A stretch of DNA of 64,000 nucleotides from Streptomyces durocortorensis (lineage in GTDB: Bacteria > Actinomycetota > Actinomycetes > Streptomycetales > Streptomycetaceae), in the NCBI RefSeq assembly GCF_031760065.1, contig NZ_CP134500.1:2790001-2854000 (forward strand), given 5' to 3'. The translations under genes and the position numbers were made by a program. The notes beneath the pieces were generated by a model. It saw nothing but the letters and a program-made list of their open reading frames with translations, had not been told where the DNA came from and made no database searches. This document shows, piece after piece, positions 43,614 through 51,414 of the stretch (positions within the stretch are counted from its first letter, which is position 1; each line of letters begins with the position of its first letter).

Positions 43614-44243
43614 CTATTTCATTTCGTCGGAGGGTCCGGGGCCCCGACGCGTCACCGGCCGCGACCGGCGCCAGCGCCGGAGCATGCCCTCGGGCACTTC
43701 CTCGGCGGTGAGGGCGAAGATCAGATGATCCCGCCAGGCCCCGTCGATGTGCAGATAGCGCGGGCGTACGCCCTCCGAACGGAATCCGAGTTTCTCCACG
43801 ACCCTGCGGCTGGGCGCGTTCTCCGGGCGAATGCAGACTTCGATGCGGTGCAGGCCGACCGTGCGGAAGCAGTGGTCCACCGCGAGAGCCACGGCCGTCG
43901 GCATGACCCCGCGGCCCGCGACGCCCTGGTCGACCCAGTAGCCGATATGACCCGAGCACATCGAGCCCCAGGTGATCCCGGCGATGGTGAGCTGGCCGAC
44001 CAGCCGGCCCTCGTATTCGATGGCGAACGGCAGCATCCGCCCCGCGTTCGCCTCGGCCCGCAGATGGCGGACCATCTGCCGGTACGTGGGGCGCTGCGCG
44101 ACCGGGCCGCCGGGGGCGGGCGGCGGAACGGTCGCTTCCCAGGGGCGCAGCCAGTCGCGGTTGCGCCGGTTGACCTCACGCCACACCCGCTGGTCACGCA
44201 TCTTTATCGGGCGCAGGACGATCTCGCCGTCGGTCAGCGTCAC
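43614..44243 (-). CDS. GNAT acetyltransferase, RimJ-like
   Basis: A 209-residue GNAT: IVLRPIKMRDQRVWREVNRRNRDWLRPWE at the start (RPxxxxD, WLxPWE typical of RimJ), IGYWVDQGVAGRGVMPTAVAL as the acetyl-CoA loop and IRPENAPSRRVVEKLGFRSEG as motif B. RimJ acetylates the N-terminus of ribosomal protein S5; here only the fold is certain. GTG 44243, 17 bases after the mog gene ends, likely in the same transcript as the cofactor genes. Confidence 0.88.
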   Translation of the reverse strand: MTLTDGEIVLRPIKMRDQRVWREVNRRNRDWLRPWEATVPPPAPGGPVAQRPTYRQMVRHLRAEANAGRMLPFAIEYEGRLVGQLTIAGITWGSMCSGHIGYWVDQGVAGRGVMPTAVALAVDHCFRTVGLHRIEVCIRPENAPSRRVVEKLGFRSEGVRPRYLHIDGAWRDHLIFALTAEEVPEGMLRRWRRSRPVTRRGPGPSDEMK

Positions 44244-44260
44244 CGGCCAGGTCGCGATGT

Positions 44261-44794
44261 TCAGCTCGGGCTCCCCGGTCGGGGGTGGTCGCCGCCGCGC
44301 AGCTGGTCGACGGTGTGCACCAGGAGCCTGCCGAGAACCGCGAGCCCGTCCTTCACCCCACCGGTGGAGCCGGGCAGGTTGACGACCAGGGTGCGTCCCG
44401 CGACGCCCGCGAGCCCCCGGGAGAGCGCGGCGGTCGGGACCTTGGCCAGCCCCTCGGCCCGGATCGCCTCGGGGATGCCGGGAATCTCGTGGTCGAGGAC
44501 GCGGCGGGTGGCTTCGGGCGTCGCGTCGGTGGGCGAGATGCCCGTACCGCCGGTGGTGACGATCACGTCGTACCCGGCGGCCACCCCGGCACGCAGGGCC
44601 GCCTCGACCGGGTCGCCGTCGGGGACGACCTGCGGCCCGTCGACCGTGAAGCCGAGCCCGGTGAGCGCTTCGGCGATGAGCGGGCCGCCCTTGTCCGCGT
44701 ACACCCCGGCCGAGGCCCGGTTGGAGGCGGTGACGACGAGCGCGCGGTACGCGGCTGCGGCCGGAGCGGCAGCGGTGGGCTCGGGCGGCGTCAC
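44261..44794 (-). CDS. mog: Molybdopterin adenylyltransferase, MogA/MoaB type
   Basis: A 177-residue protein with the molybdopterin-binding fold: ALVVTASNRASAGVYADKGGPLIAEAL, then VIVTTGGTGISPTDATPEAT (the TTGGTG motif) and VVNLPGSTGGVKDGL (PGSxxG). It adenylates molybdopterin before molybdenum insertion. GTG 44794 overlaps the moaC stop (GTGA). Confidence 0.92.
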   Translation of the reverse strand: MTPPEPTAAAPAAAAYRALVVTASNRASAGVYADKGGPLIAEALTGLGFTVDGPQVVPDGDPVEAALRAGVAAGYDVIVTTGGTGISPTDATPEATRRVLDHEIPGIPEAIRAEGLAKVPTAALSRGLAGVAGRTLVVNLPGSTGGVKDGLAVLGRLLVHTVDQLRGGDHPRPGSPS

Positions 44795-45291
44795 GGGGCC
44801 GTTCCCTCCGGTTCGGTGCGCCGGTAGTCGCCGGACTTTCCGCCCGACTTCTCCTCGACCCGTACGTCGGTGATGACCGCGCTCTTGTCGACGGCCTTGA
44901 TCATGTCGACCACCGTCAGGGCCGCCACCGACACCGCGGTCAGGGCTTCCATCTCGACGCCCGTGCGGTCCGTCGTCTTCACGGTGGCCGTGATCTCCAC
45001 CGCGTCGTCGGCCACGCTCAGGTCGACCTTCACGCCGGAGACGGCCAGCGGATGGCAGAGCGGGATCAGGTCCGGGGTGCGCTTGGCGCCCATGATCCCG
45101 GCGATCCGCGCGGTGGCGAGGGCGTCGCCCTTGGGGACTCCCTCACCGCGCAGCAGCTCGATCACGCGCGGGGACACGAGCACCCGGCCGCCGGCCCGGG
45201 CGACGCGGGTGGTGACGTCCTTCTCCGACACGTCGACCATGCGGGCCGCGCCCGCCTCGTCGATGTGCGTCAGCCTGTTCTGCGTACTCAA
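44791..45291 (-). CDS. moaC: Cyclic pyranopterin monophosphate synthase MoaC
   Basis: A 166-residue protein with all MoaC blocks: LTHIDEAGAARMVDVSEKDVT, GDALATARIAGIMGAKRTPDLIPLCHPL (active site KKTSxLIPLCHPL region) and DRTGVEMEALTAVSVAALTVVDMIKAVDK. TTG 45291 is the start: GGAG lies 4 bases upstream and LSTQNRLTHID matches the family N-terminus. It makes cyclic pyranopterin monophosphate in cofactor synthesis; moaA is not in the window. Confidence 0.94.
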   Translation of the reverse strand: MSTQNRLTHIDEAGAARMVDVSEKDVTTRVARAGGRVLVSPRVIELLRGEGVPKGDALATARIAGIMGAKRTPDLIPLCHPLAVSGVKVDLSVADDAVEITATVKTTDRTGVEMEALTAVSVAALTVVDMIKAVDKSAVITDVRVEEKSGGKSGDYRRTEPEGTAP

Positions 45292-45392
45292 CTCACTCCG
45301 CCTTGCGGTAGGGGCGCCGGTGGGCCTCGGGGAACCGGAGGGGGTCCCCCGGAAGGCACAGCGGCAGATACCGTACCGCCACCGCGCGGCGG

Positions 45393-46703
45393 TCAGCGGA
45401 GCAGGATCACGTCCGTCTCCGCGCCGGGCTCCACCGAGGTGATGCTCTCGGGCACCACGATCAGCGCGTCCGCCTGGGCGAGCGCGGCGATCAGATGCGA
45501 TCCGGAACCGCCCACGGGGGTGACCGTGCCCGCCTCCGCGTCGTACGTACCGCGCAGGAACTGGCGGCGGCCGTCCGGGGAGGTGAGTGCCTTCTCGGCG
45601 CTCAGCACCGCTCGGGCCGTGGGGCGGTGCACGTCGGGCAGACCCATCAGGGCCCGGATGGCGGGGCGGACGAACAGCTCGAAGGAGACGTAGCTGGAGA
45701 CCGGATTGCCCGGCAGGGCCAGCAGCGGGGTGTGGTCCGGGCCGATCGAGCCGAAGCCCTGGGGCTTGCCCGGCTGCATGGCCAGCTTGCGGAACTCGAC
45801 CCCGCCGCCCGCCTCGTCCTCGTCCCCGACGGAGGACAGCGCCTCCTTGACCACGTCGTACGCACCGACGCTGACGCCGCCCGTGGTGACGACGATGTCC
45901 GCACGGATCAGCTGGTCCTCGATGGTGGCGCGCAGCGTCTCGGCGTCGTCGGCCACCGCGCCGACCCGGTAGGCGATGGCCCCGGCGTCCCGGGCGGCGG
46001 CGGTCAGCGCGAAGCTGTTGGAGTCGTAGATCTGGCCGCTCGTCAGCTCCTCGCCGGGCTGGACCAGTTCGCTGCCGGTGGAGAGCACGACCACGCGCGG
46101 GCGGGGCCGTACGACCACGGTGGAGCAGCCGATCGCCGCGAGCAGCCCGATCTGCGGCGGGCCGACGACAGACCCGGCCCGCAGGGCCAGATCGCCCGGG
46201 CGGACGTCGCTGCCGCGCTCGCGGACATGGGCGCCCGCCGTGACGGGACGGTGGACGCGGACCTCGCCGGTGGCGCCCTCCGGGGCGTCGGAGTGGGCGC
46301 GCATGGCGGCGGCGGGGCCCTCGCCCGTACCCCCGTCCGTCCACTCGACCGGGACCACGGCCTCCGCACCGGCGGGCAGCGGGGCGCCCGTCATGATGCG
46401 GGCGGCCTGTCCCGGTCCCACGACCTGGTCGTCGGCGAGCCCGGCGCTGCCCGCGGCCACGTCACCGATGACGGTGAGCACCGCGGGGAACTCCTCGCTG
46501 GCGCCCTCGACATCGGCGATCCGGACCGCGTAGCCGTCCATGGAGCTGTTGTCGAAGGGCGGCAGGGCCACCTCCACCACGACGTCCTTCACCAGGACGC
46601 AGCCCTGGGCGTCGGGCAGCTGGAGCTCGATGGGTTCGAGCGGCCTCACCGAGGCGAGGATGTCGTCCAGATGCTCGTCGACCGACCAGATCGTGCTGCT
46701 CAC
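45393..46703 (-). CDS. glp: Molybdopterin molybdenumtransferase MoeA / Glp
   Basis: A 436-residue MoeA. Features in order: FDNSSMDGYAVR, RIMTGAPLPAGAEAVVPVEW, VVVLSTGSELVQPGEEL, VVTTGGVSVGAYD (TTGGxS), MQPGKPQGFG, ALPGNPVSSYVSFELFVRP, and a C-terminal domain IV. It inserts molybdate into adenylated molybdopterin. In actinobacteria a MoeA paralogue, Glp, also binds FtsZ and the membrane receptor GlpR/SepX; the sepX gene nearby makes this paralogue the likelier reading. GTG 46703, 4 bases after the galU stop. Confidence 0.9.
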   Translation of the reverse strand: MSSTIWSVDEHLDDILASVRPLEPIELQLPDAQGCVLVKDVVVEVALPPFDNSSMDGYAVRIADVEGASEEFPAVLTVIGDVAAGSAGLADDQVVGPGQAARIMTGAPLPAGAEAVVPVEWTDGGTGEGPAAAMRAHSDAPEGATGEVRVHRPVTAGAHVRERGSDVRPGDLALRAGSVVGPPQIGLLAAIGCSTVVVRPRPRVVVLSTGSELVQPGEELTSGQIYDSNSFALTAAARDAGAIAYRVGAVADDAETLRATIEDQLIRADIVVTTGGVSVGAYDVVKEALSSVGDEDEAGGGVEFRKLAMQPGKPQGFGSIGPDHTPLLALPGNPVSSYVSFELFVRPAIRALMGLPDVHRPTARAVLSAEKALTSPDGRRQFLRGTYDAEAGTVTPVGGSGSHLIAALAQADALIVVPESITSVEPGAETDVILLR

Positions 46704-46707
46704 GGGG

Positions 46708-47610
46708 TTACATCTCCTCGGTGACGTACTTACGCAGCCAGGTCCGGAAGTCCGGCCCCAGGTCTTCACGTTCGCACGCCAGTCTGACAATGGCACGCAG
46801 GTAGTCACTGCGGTCGCCGGTGTCATAGCGGCGACCCTTGAAGACGACGCCGTGCACGGGGCCGCCGATCTCCTCGTCCGCGGCGAGCAGCTGGAGGGCG
46901 TCGGTGAGCTGGATCTCGCCGCCGCGGCCCGGCTCGGTGTGTCGCAGTATGTCGAAGACCGCGGGGTCCAGGACGTACCGGCCGATGATGGCGAGGTTAC
47001 TGGGGGCGTCGGCCGGGTCCGGTTTCTCGACCAGGCCGGTGACCCGGACGACGTCGCCGTCGACGGTCGCGTCCGCGGCCGCGCAGCCGTACAGATGGAT
47101 CTGCGCGGGGTCGACCTCCATCAGTGCCACGACACTGCCGCCCTCGCGCTCCTGGACCTCCACCATCCGGGCAAGGAGTGCATCGCGCGGGTCGATCAGG
47201 TCGTCGCCGAGGAGCACCGCGAAGGGCTGGTCGCCCACGTGCGGGGCGGCGCAGAGCACGGCGTGGCCGAGGCCGCGCGGGTCGCCCTGACGCACGTAGT
47301 GCATGGTGGCCAGGTCGCTGGACTCCTGGACCTTGGCGAGGCGTTCGGCGTCTCCCTTGCGGGTGAGCGCGGACTCCAGCTCGTAGTTGCGGTCGAAGTG
47401 GTCCTCAAGGGGGCGCTTGTTACGGCCGGTGATCATCAGGACGTCGGAGAGACCCGCCGCGACGGCCTCCTCGACGACATACTGGATGGCCGGCTTGTCG
47501 ACGACAGGCAGCATCTCCTTGGGAGTGGCCTTCGTGGCGGGCAGGAACCGGGTACCGAGACCTGCTGCCGGGATGACGGCCTTGCTGATCCTGGAGGGCG
47601 ACTGATTCAT
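46708..47610 (-). CDS. galU: UTP-glucose-1-phosphate uridylyltransferase
   Basis: A 300-residue nucleotidyltransferase: AVIPAAGLGTRFLPATKATPKEMLPVVDKP is the nucleotide loop, VEEAVAAGLSDVLMITGRNKR, VLLGDDLID (metal Asp), GLVEKPDPADAPSNLAIIGRYVL and GEIQLTDAL, all classic GalU. Makes UDP-glucose for wall, capsule and trehalose. ATG 47610. First gene of the galU-glp-moaC-mog-rimJ-sepX run, divergent from the 5-FCL gene. Confidence 0.96.
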   Translation of the reverse strand: MNQSPSRISKAVIPAAGLGTRFLPATKATPKEMLPVVDKPAIQYVVEEAVAAGLSDVLMITGRNKRPLEDHFDRNYELESALTRKGDAERLAKVQESSDLATMHYVRQGDPRGLGHAVLCAAPHVGDQPFAVLLGDDLIDPRDALLARMVEVQEREGGSVVALMEVDPAQIHLYGCAAADATVDGDVVRVTGLVEKPDPADAPSNLAIIGRYVLDPAVFDILRHTEPGRGGEIQLTDALQLLAADEEIGGPVHGVVFKGRRYDTGDRSDYLRAIVRLACEREDLGPDFRTWLRKYVTEEM

Positions 47611-47703
47611 GTGCAGACCTTAACGGCTGCACCCCACCAGAAGCTGATCTTCCGGTTAACTTTGCCCTTAAATATGCCCATACGAGAACCGTGCGAGTCT
47701 CCA

Positions 47704-48309
47704 TTGAACACCGACAAACCCGGAAAGACGTCCGCGAAGGCCGCCCTGCGGCGCGAACTGCTCGACGCGCGGGCCCTCCTGACGAAGGAGGACGTCACCC
47801 GGGCCGCCGCGGTTCTCGCCGCCTGCGCCCTGGACCTGCCCCAACTGGCCGACGCCCGGACGGTCGCCGCGTACGTCTCCGTGGGGCGCGAACCGGGCAC
47901 CCGCACCCTGCTGGACGCGCTGCGCGAGCGCGGCGTACGGGTGCTGCTGCCGGTGCTCCTGGCCGACAACGACCTGGACTGGGCGGCCTACGAGGGCGCG
48001 GAGCACCTGCTGCCCGCCGGACGGGGGCTCCTGGAGCCGGACGGCCGCCGCCTGGGACCGGACTCCGTCCTGGACGCCGACGCGGTGCTGCTGCCCGGCC
48101 TGGCCGTGGACGGGGCCGGGATGCGGCTGGGGCGGGGCGGCGGCAGCTACGACCGGGTGCTGGCCCGGCTGACGGCCGCCGGGGCGCACCCGGCGCTCGT
48201 CGTGCTCCTGTACGACGACGAGGTGGTCGCGCGGGTCCCCTCGGAACCGCACGACCACCCCGTGGACGCCGTGGTCACTCCGGCCGGAGCGCGGCGCTTC
48301 GGCCGGTGA
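47704..48309 (+). CDS. 5-formyltetrahydrofolate cyclo-ligase
   Basis: A 201-residue enzyme: KAALRRELLDARALLTKEDVTRAA at the start, AAYVSVGREPGTRTLLDALRERG, VRVLLPVL and the ATP-binding PGLAVDGAGMRLGRGGGSYDRVLARL near residue 135. It converts 5-formyl-THF to methenyl-THF. The TTG at 47704 (LNTDKPGK) fits family length; an in-frame ATG at 47674 is the alternative, and neither has a clear ribosome site. Divergent from galU. Confidence 0.92.
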   Translation: MNTDKPGKTSAKAALRRELLDARALLTKEDVTRAAAVLAACALDLPQLADARTVAAYVSVGREPGTRTLLDALRERGVRVLLPVLLADNDLDWAAYEGAEHLLPAGRGLLEPDGRRLGPDSVLDADAVLLPGLAVDGAGMRLGRGGGSYDRVLARLTAAGAHPALVVLLYDDEVVARVPSEPHDHPVDAVVTPAGARRFGR

Positions 48310-48385
48310 GCCGCTTCGGCCGGTGCCCCTCTTGTCGTTCACGCGCCCTCTTGCCGTTCCGGCGCGCCCGTCCTGTCGTTCAAGC

Positions 48386-48425
48386 CAGCCCCTTTATGGC
48401 TCACGCGTGAGCCATAAAGGGGCTG
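48386..48425. terminator. Bidirectional terminator, 40-bp perfect palindrome
   Basis: Two 20-bp arms (beginning CAGCCCCTTTATGGC) directly abutting, with no mismatch, between the converging 5-FCL and penicillin acylase genes. The arm contains a CTTTAT/ATAAAG run, giving short U stretches in both directions. Confidence 0.8.
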
Positions 48426-48452
48426 CTGATCCCAGAGGATGCCGCTGATTCC

Positions 48453-51197
48453 CTACGGCTTCAGCGTCAGCGTGTCGACGGTGCCCTCGCTCACCGCGTT
48501 CGGCCGGAAGGACCAGTCGAGCAGTTCACCGTCGACCCACTTGTCGGTCTGGTCGGTGTAGTGCGTGTTGAACGCGTGCCCGGAGGCGCCGGTGAGGTTG
48601 ATCCAGCGGGACTTGTCCCAGTCCCCCACGTTGACGACCATCCGCATCGACGGCACCCAGATGACCTCGTAGCCGCTTGCCGCGTTCCAGCCGGTGGCGT
48701 TCACCGCCGCCTCGCCGCCGCCGAGGTTCCAGGGGCCCCGGTTGAGCGCCCGCTGGAGCAGGCCGGGCCCCTCGGTGCCGAGGGTCTGGTTCTTCAGCAT
48801 CAGGCGGTGCAGCCGACCCCAGCTCCAGGTGGAGATGTCCTTGCCGAGCTTGGCGGTCAGCTCCCAGCGGGCGTCCTCCATCGCCTGGGCGAAGAGGTCG
48901 TCACGGCTCTCCAGCGCGCCCTCGCGGCCCCGGGCGGGCGCCTTCCACCACTCGTTGTCCTGGTCGTCCACGATGTCGCGGACCACCTGGAACCAGCGGT
49001 CGCCGCCGTCCGGCTGCGCCGAGTCGCCGTCGCGCTGGCCGCATTCACGGACGAGCTTCTTCTGCTCGTCGAGGGGACCGCTGTTCTTGGCCGGGGGCAC
49101 GTTGATGCAGTCGCCCTTGACCCGCAGCTCCTTGGGGAGCTTGTTGCCGAAGGCGAGCTTGAGGATGTTGCGCCAGACGCCGTTGAAGTACGCGGCGGCC
49201 GCTGAGTCGGGTTCCTGGGTGTAGTCCCAGCCGTCCAGCAGCTTCTGCGCCTCGCGCACGCTCGGGTCGGAGATGTTGATCTTCTGCAGTTCGGGCACCA
49301 GCAGCGCGGCGATCTCGCTGAAGTTGTCCATCTGCATCTTCTGCATGTCGTCGGTCGAGATCTTCTCACCGCCCTTGATCTTCTGGGCGATGAGGTCGTC
49401 GATCCGCTGGCTGCGGGCGCCGTAGCCCCAGTCCTTGGTCAGGAGGTGGGGGTACTTGCCCTCGTCGATGACGGCCTGGTTGGCGGTGACGATGTAGCCG
49501 CGCTTCGGGTTGTACTCGTAGGGCAGCTCGTCGAAGGGGACGGGCTCCTTCTCCCAGCCGTACTCCGAGCTCCAGCCGGGGCTCGGCAGCGTGCCGTCGC
49601 CCTTGAGGCGGACGGGGATCGTGCCCGGGGCCTGATAGCCGATGTTGCCCTCGGTGTCGGCGTAGATGAGGTTCTGCGAGGGGACCTCGAAGTCCTCGGC
49701 GGCCGCCCGGAAGGTGGTGAAGTCCTTGGCCCGGTTGAGTGCGAAGACCGCGTCCATGGACCTGCCGGGCTGGAGCGCCGTCCACTTCAGCGCGACCGCG
49801 TAGCCGTCGGCGCGGTCCGGGGCGACGTTGGTGACGGGCGCTTTCTGGCCGACCTTCTCCAGCTCCTTGCTGCGGTCGGAGACCAGCGGCCCGTTGTCCG
49901 TCTCACGGACGGTGATCTTCCGGTCCCGGCCGCCGGCGACCTTGATGGTCTCCTCGCGGATCTTGAACGGCTTGACCTTGCCGTCGTACAGGTAGCCGTC
50001 GCCGGAGACCTTCTCCAGGAAGAGGTCGGTGACGTCGGCGCCCAGGTTGGTGAGGCCCCAGGCGATGTCCTGGTTGTGACCGATGATCACACCGGGCATC
50101 CCGGAGAACGTGTAGCCCGCGGTGTCGTACTGGCAGTTCTTGGACAGCTCCCGGCAGTGCAGGCCCATCTGGTACCAGAGGGAGGGCAGCATCGGCGCCA
50201 GGTGCGGGTCGTTGGCCAGCAGTGGCTTGCCGGTCGTCGTGTACTCACCGGAGACCACCCAGGAGTTGGACCCGATGCCGTTGCCGTTCGGGCCGAGCAG
50301 CGCCGGGATCTCGTCAAGAGTGTCGGAGAGGGCGGCGAGCTGGGTGTTCAGGCCTTCGGTCGCGCCCTGGGCGGTCGCCGACCCGATGTTGTCCGACGGA
50401 GTCGCCTCCGGGTCGAACTTCCCGGTGACCGGGGAGACCGCACCCTGCCTCACGATCGGCTTGTGCTTCTTGTACGGGTAGCCGGGGTACAGGTCCTCGA
50501 TCTGGTCCTTGTCGAGACGGCTGGTCAGCAGCGAACGGTCGATCTCGTCCTGCATGTTGCCGCGCAGGTCCCAGGCCATCGCCTTGAGCCAGGCGACCGA
50601 GTCCACCGGGGTCCACTTGCCGGGCTTGTAGTCGTTGGTCAGCCCCAGAGCCGCGTACTCGACCGAGATGTCCCGGCCTTCCTTGCCCTTCAGATACGCG
50701 TTGACGCCCTCCGCGTAGGACTGGAGGTTCTTCTTGGTGCTCTCGTCCAGGACCTCGTCGTACTCCTTCTGCGCCACCTGCCGCCAGCCGAGCGTGCGCA
50801 GGAAGGAATCGGTCTCCACCTGTCCGGAACCGAACATCTCGGAGAGCCGGCCGGACGTCATGTGCCGCCGGACGTCCATTTCCCAGAAACGGTCCTGAGC
50901 CTGTACGAAGCCCTGGGCGCGGAAGAGGTCGGCGTCGGTGTCCGCGTAGATCTGCGGAATTCCGTACGCGTCACGTTTGACTTCGACGTCGCCGCCAAGG
51001 CCGTCGAGCGTGATCGACCCGGTGGTCTGCGGGTACGAGGCCCGCACGGTGGACACGGACCAGTACGCCCCGAAACCGACACCCGCGACGAGCGCCAGCA
51101 CCAGGACGAGCACGATCAGGCGGGCGCGTCGCCCCTTCTTCCTGCCGGGCTTCTTCTCGTCGGAAGGGCCGGAAGAGGCGGTTGTATTGGCGGGCAT
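48453..51197 (-). CDS. Penicillin acylase family N-terminal nucleophile hydrolase
   Basis: A 914-residue precursor. A Lys/Arg-rich start and helix (LIVLVLVLALVAGVGFGAYW, about 28-47) anchor it in the membrane with the rest outside. The alpha-chain part has DAYGIPQIYADTDADLFRAQGFVQAQDRFWEMD; a spacer is excised; the beta chain starts at S310 of G-S310-N-S-W, the autoprocessed nucleophile. LLANDPHL, GVIIGHNQDIAWGLTN and ATGWNAASG-type stretches follow family order. Members deacylate beta-lactams, acyl-homoserine lactones or similar amides; substrate not predictable. ATG 51197 with AAGGA upstream. Confidence 0.9.
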   Translation of the reverse strand: MPANTTASSGPSDEKKPGRKKGRRARLIVLVLVLALVAGVGFGAYWSVSTVRASYPQTTGSITLDGLGGDVEVKRDAYGIPQIYADTDADLFRAQGFVQAQDRFWEMDVRRHMTSGRLSEMFGSGQVETDSFLRTLGWRQVAQKEYDEVLDESTKKNLQSYAEGVNAYLKGKEGRDISVEYAALGLTNDYKPGKWTPVDSVAWLKAMAWDLRGNMQDEIDRSLLTSRLDKDQIEDLYPGYPYKKHKPIVRQGAVSPVTGKFDPEATPSDNIGSATAQGATEGLNTQLAALSDTLDEIPALLGPNGNGIGSNSWVVSGEYTTTGKPLLANDPHLAPMLPSLWYQMGLHCRELSKNCQYDTAGYTFSGMPGVIIGHNQDIAWGLTNLGADVTDLFLEKVSGDGYLYDGKVKPFKIREETIKVAGGRDRKITVRETDNGPLVSDRSKELEKVGQKAPVTNVAPDRADGYAVALKWTALQPGRSMDAVFALNRAKDFTTFRAAAEDFEVPSQNLIYADTEGNIGYQAPGTIPVRLKGDGTLPSPGWSSEYGWEKEPVPFDELPYEYNPKRGYIVTANQAVIDEGKYPHLLTKDWGYGARSQRIDDLIAQKIKGGEKISTDDMQKMQMDNFSEIAALLVPELQKINISDPSVREAQKLLDGWDYTQEPDSAAAAYFNGVWRNILKLAFGNKLPKELRVKGDCINVPPAKNSGPLDEQKKLVRECGQRDGDSAQPDGGDRWFQVVRDIVDDQDNEWWKAPARGREGALESRDDLFAQAMEDARWELTAKLGKDISTWSWGRLHRLMLKNQTLGTEGPGLLQRALNRGPWNLGGGEAAVNATGWNAASGYEVIWVPSMRMVVNVGDWDKSRWINLTGASGHAFNTHYTDQTDKWVDGELLDWSFRPNAVSEGTVDTLTLKP

Positions 51198-51414
51198 CGC
51201 TGTCCTTCGAGGGGCAGGGTGGTCCTGGGAGTGCAGGAGCAACCATAGGCGCAGCGGAGAAGCCACTCGGACGCGGTATAGGGATGCATCCATTTGCGTC
51301 TTCCTCGTACGAACACTCGAAGCCGTCAAGGAAGCGTTAAAGATTAGGTAAGGTAACGAAGTACCGGGCTGCCGGAGGACGATCCGGCAGGCGCACGCAG
51401 GGAAGGAACGGACC

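Noticed and set aside
51340..51360. Iron-box-like TTAGGTAAGG before the K+/H+ antiporter
   Set aside because: Only the left half resembles the DmdR/IdeR site; the right half lacks the complement.
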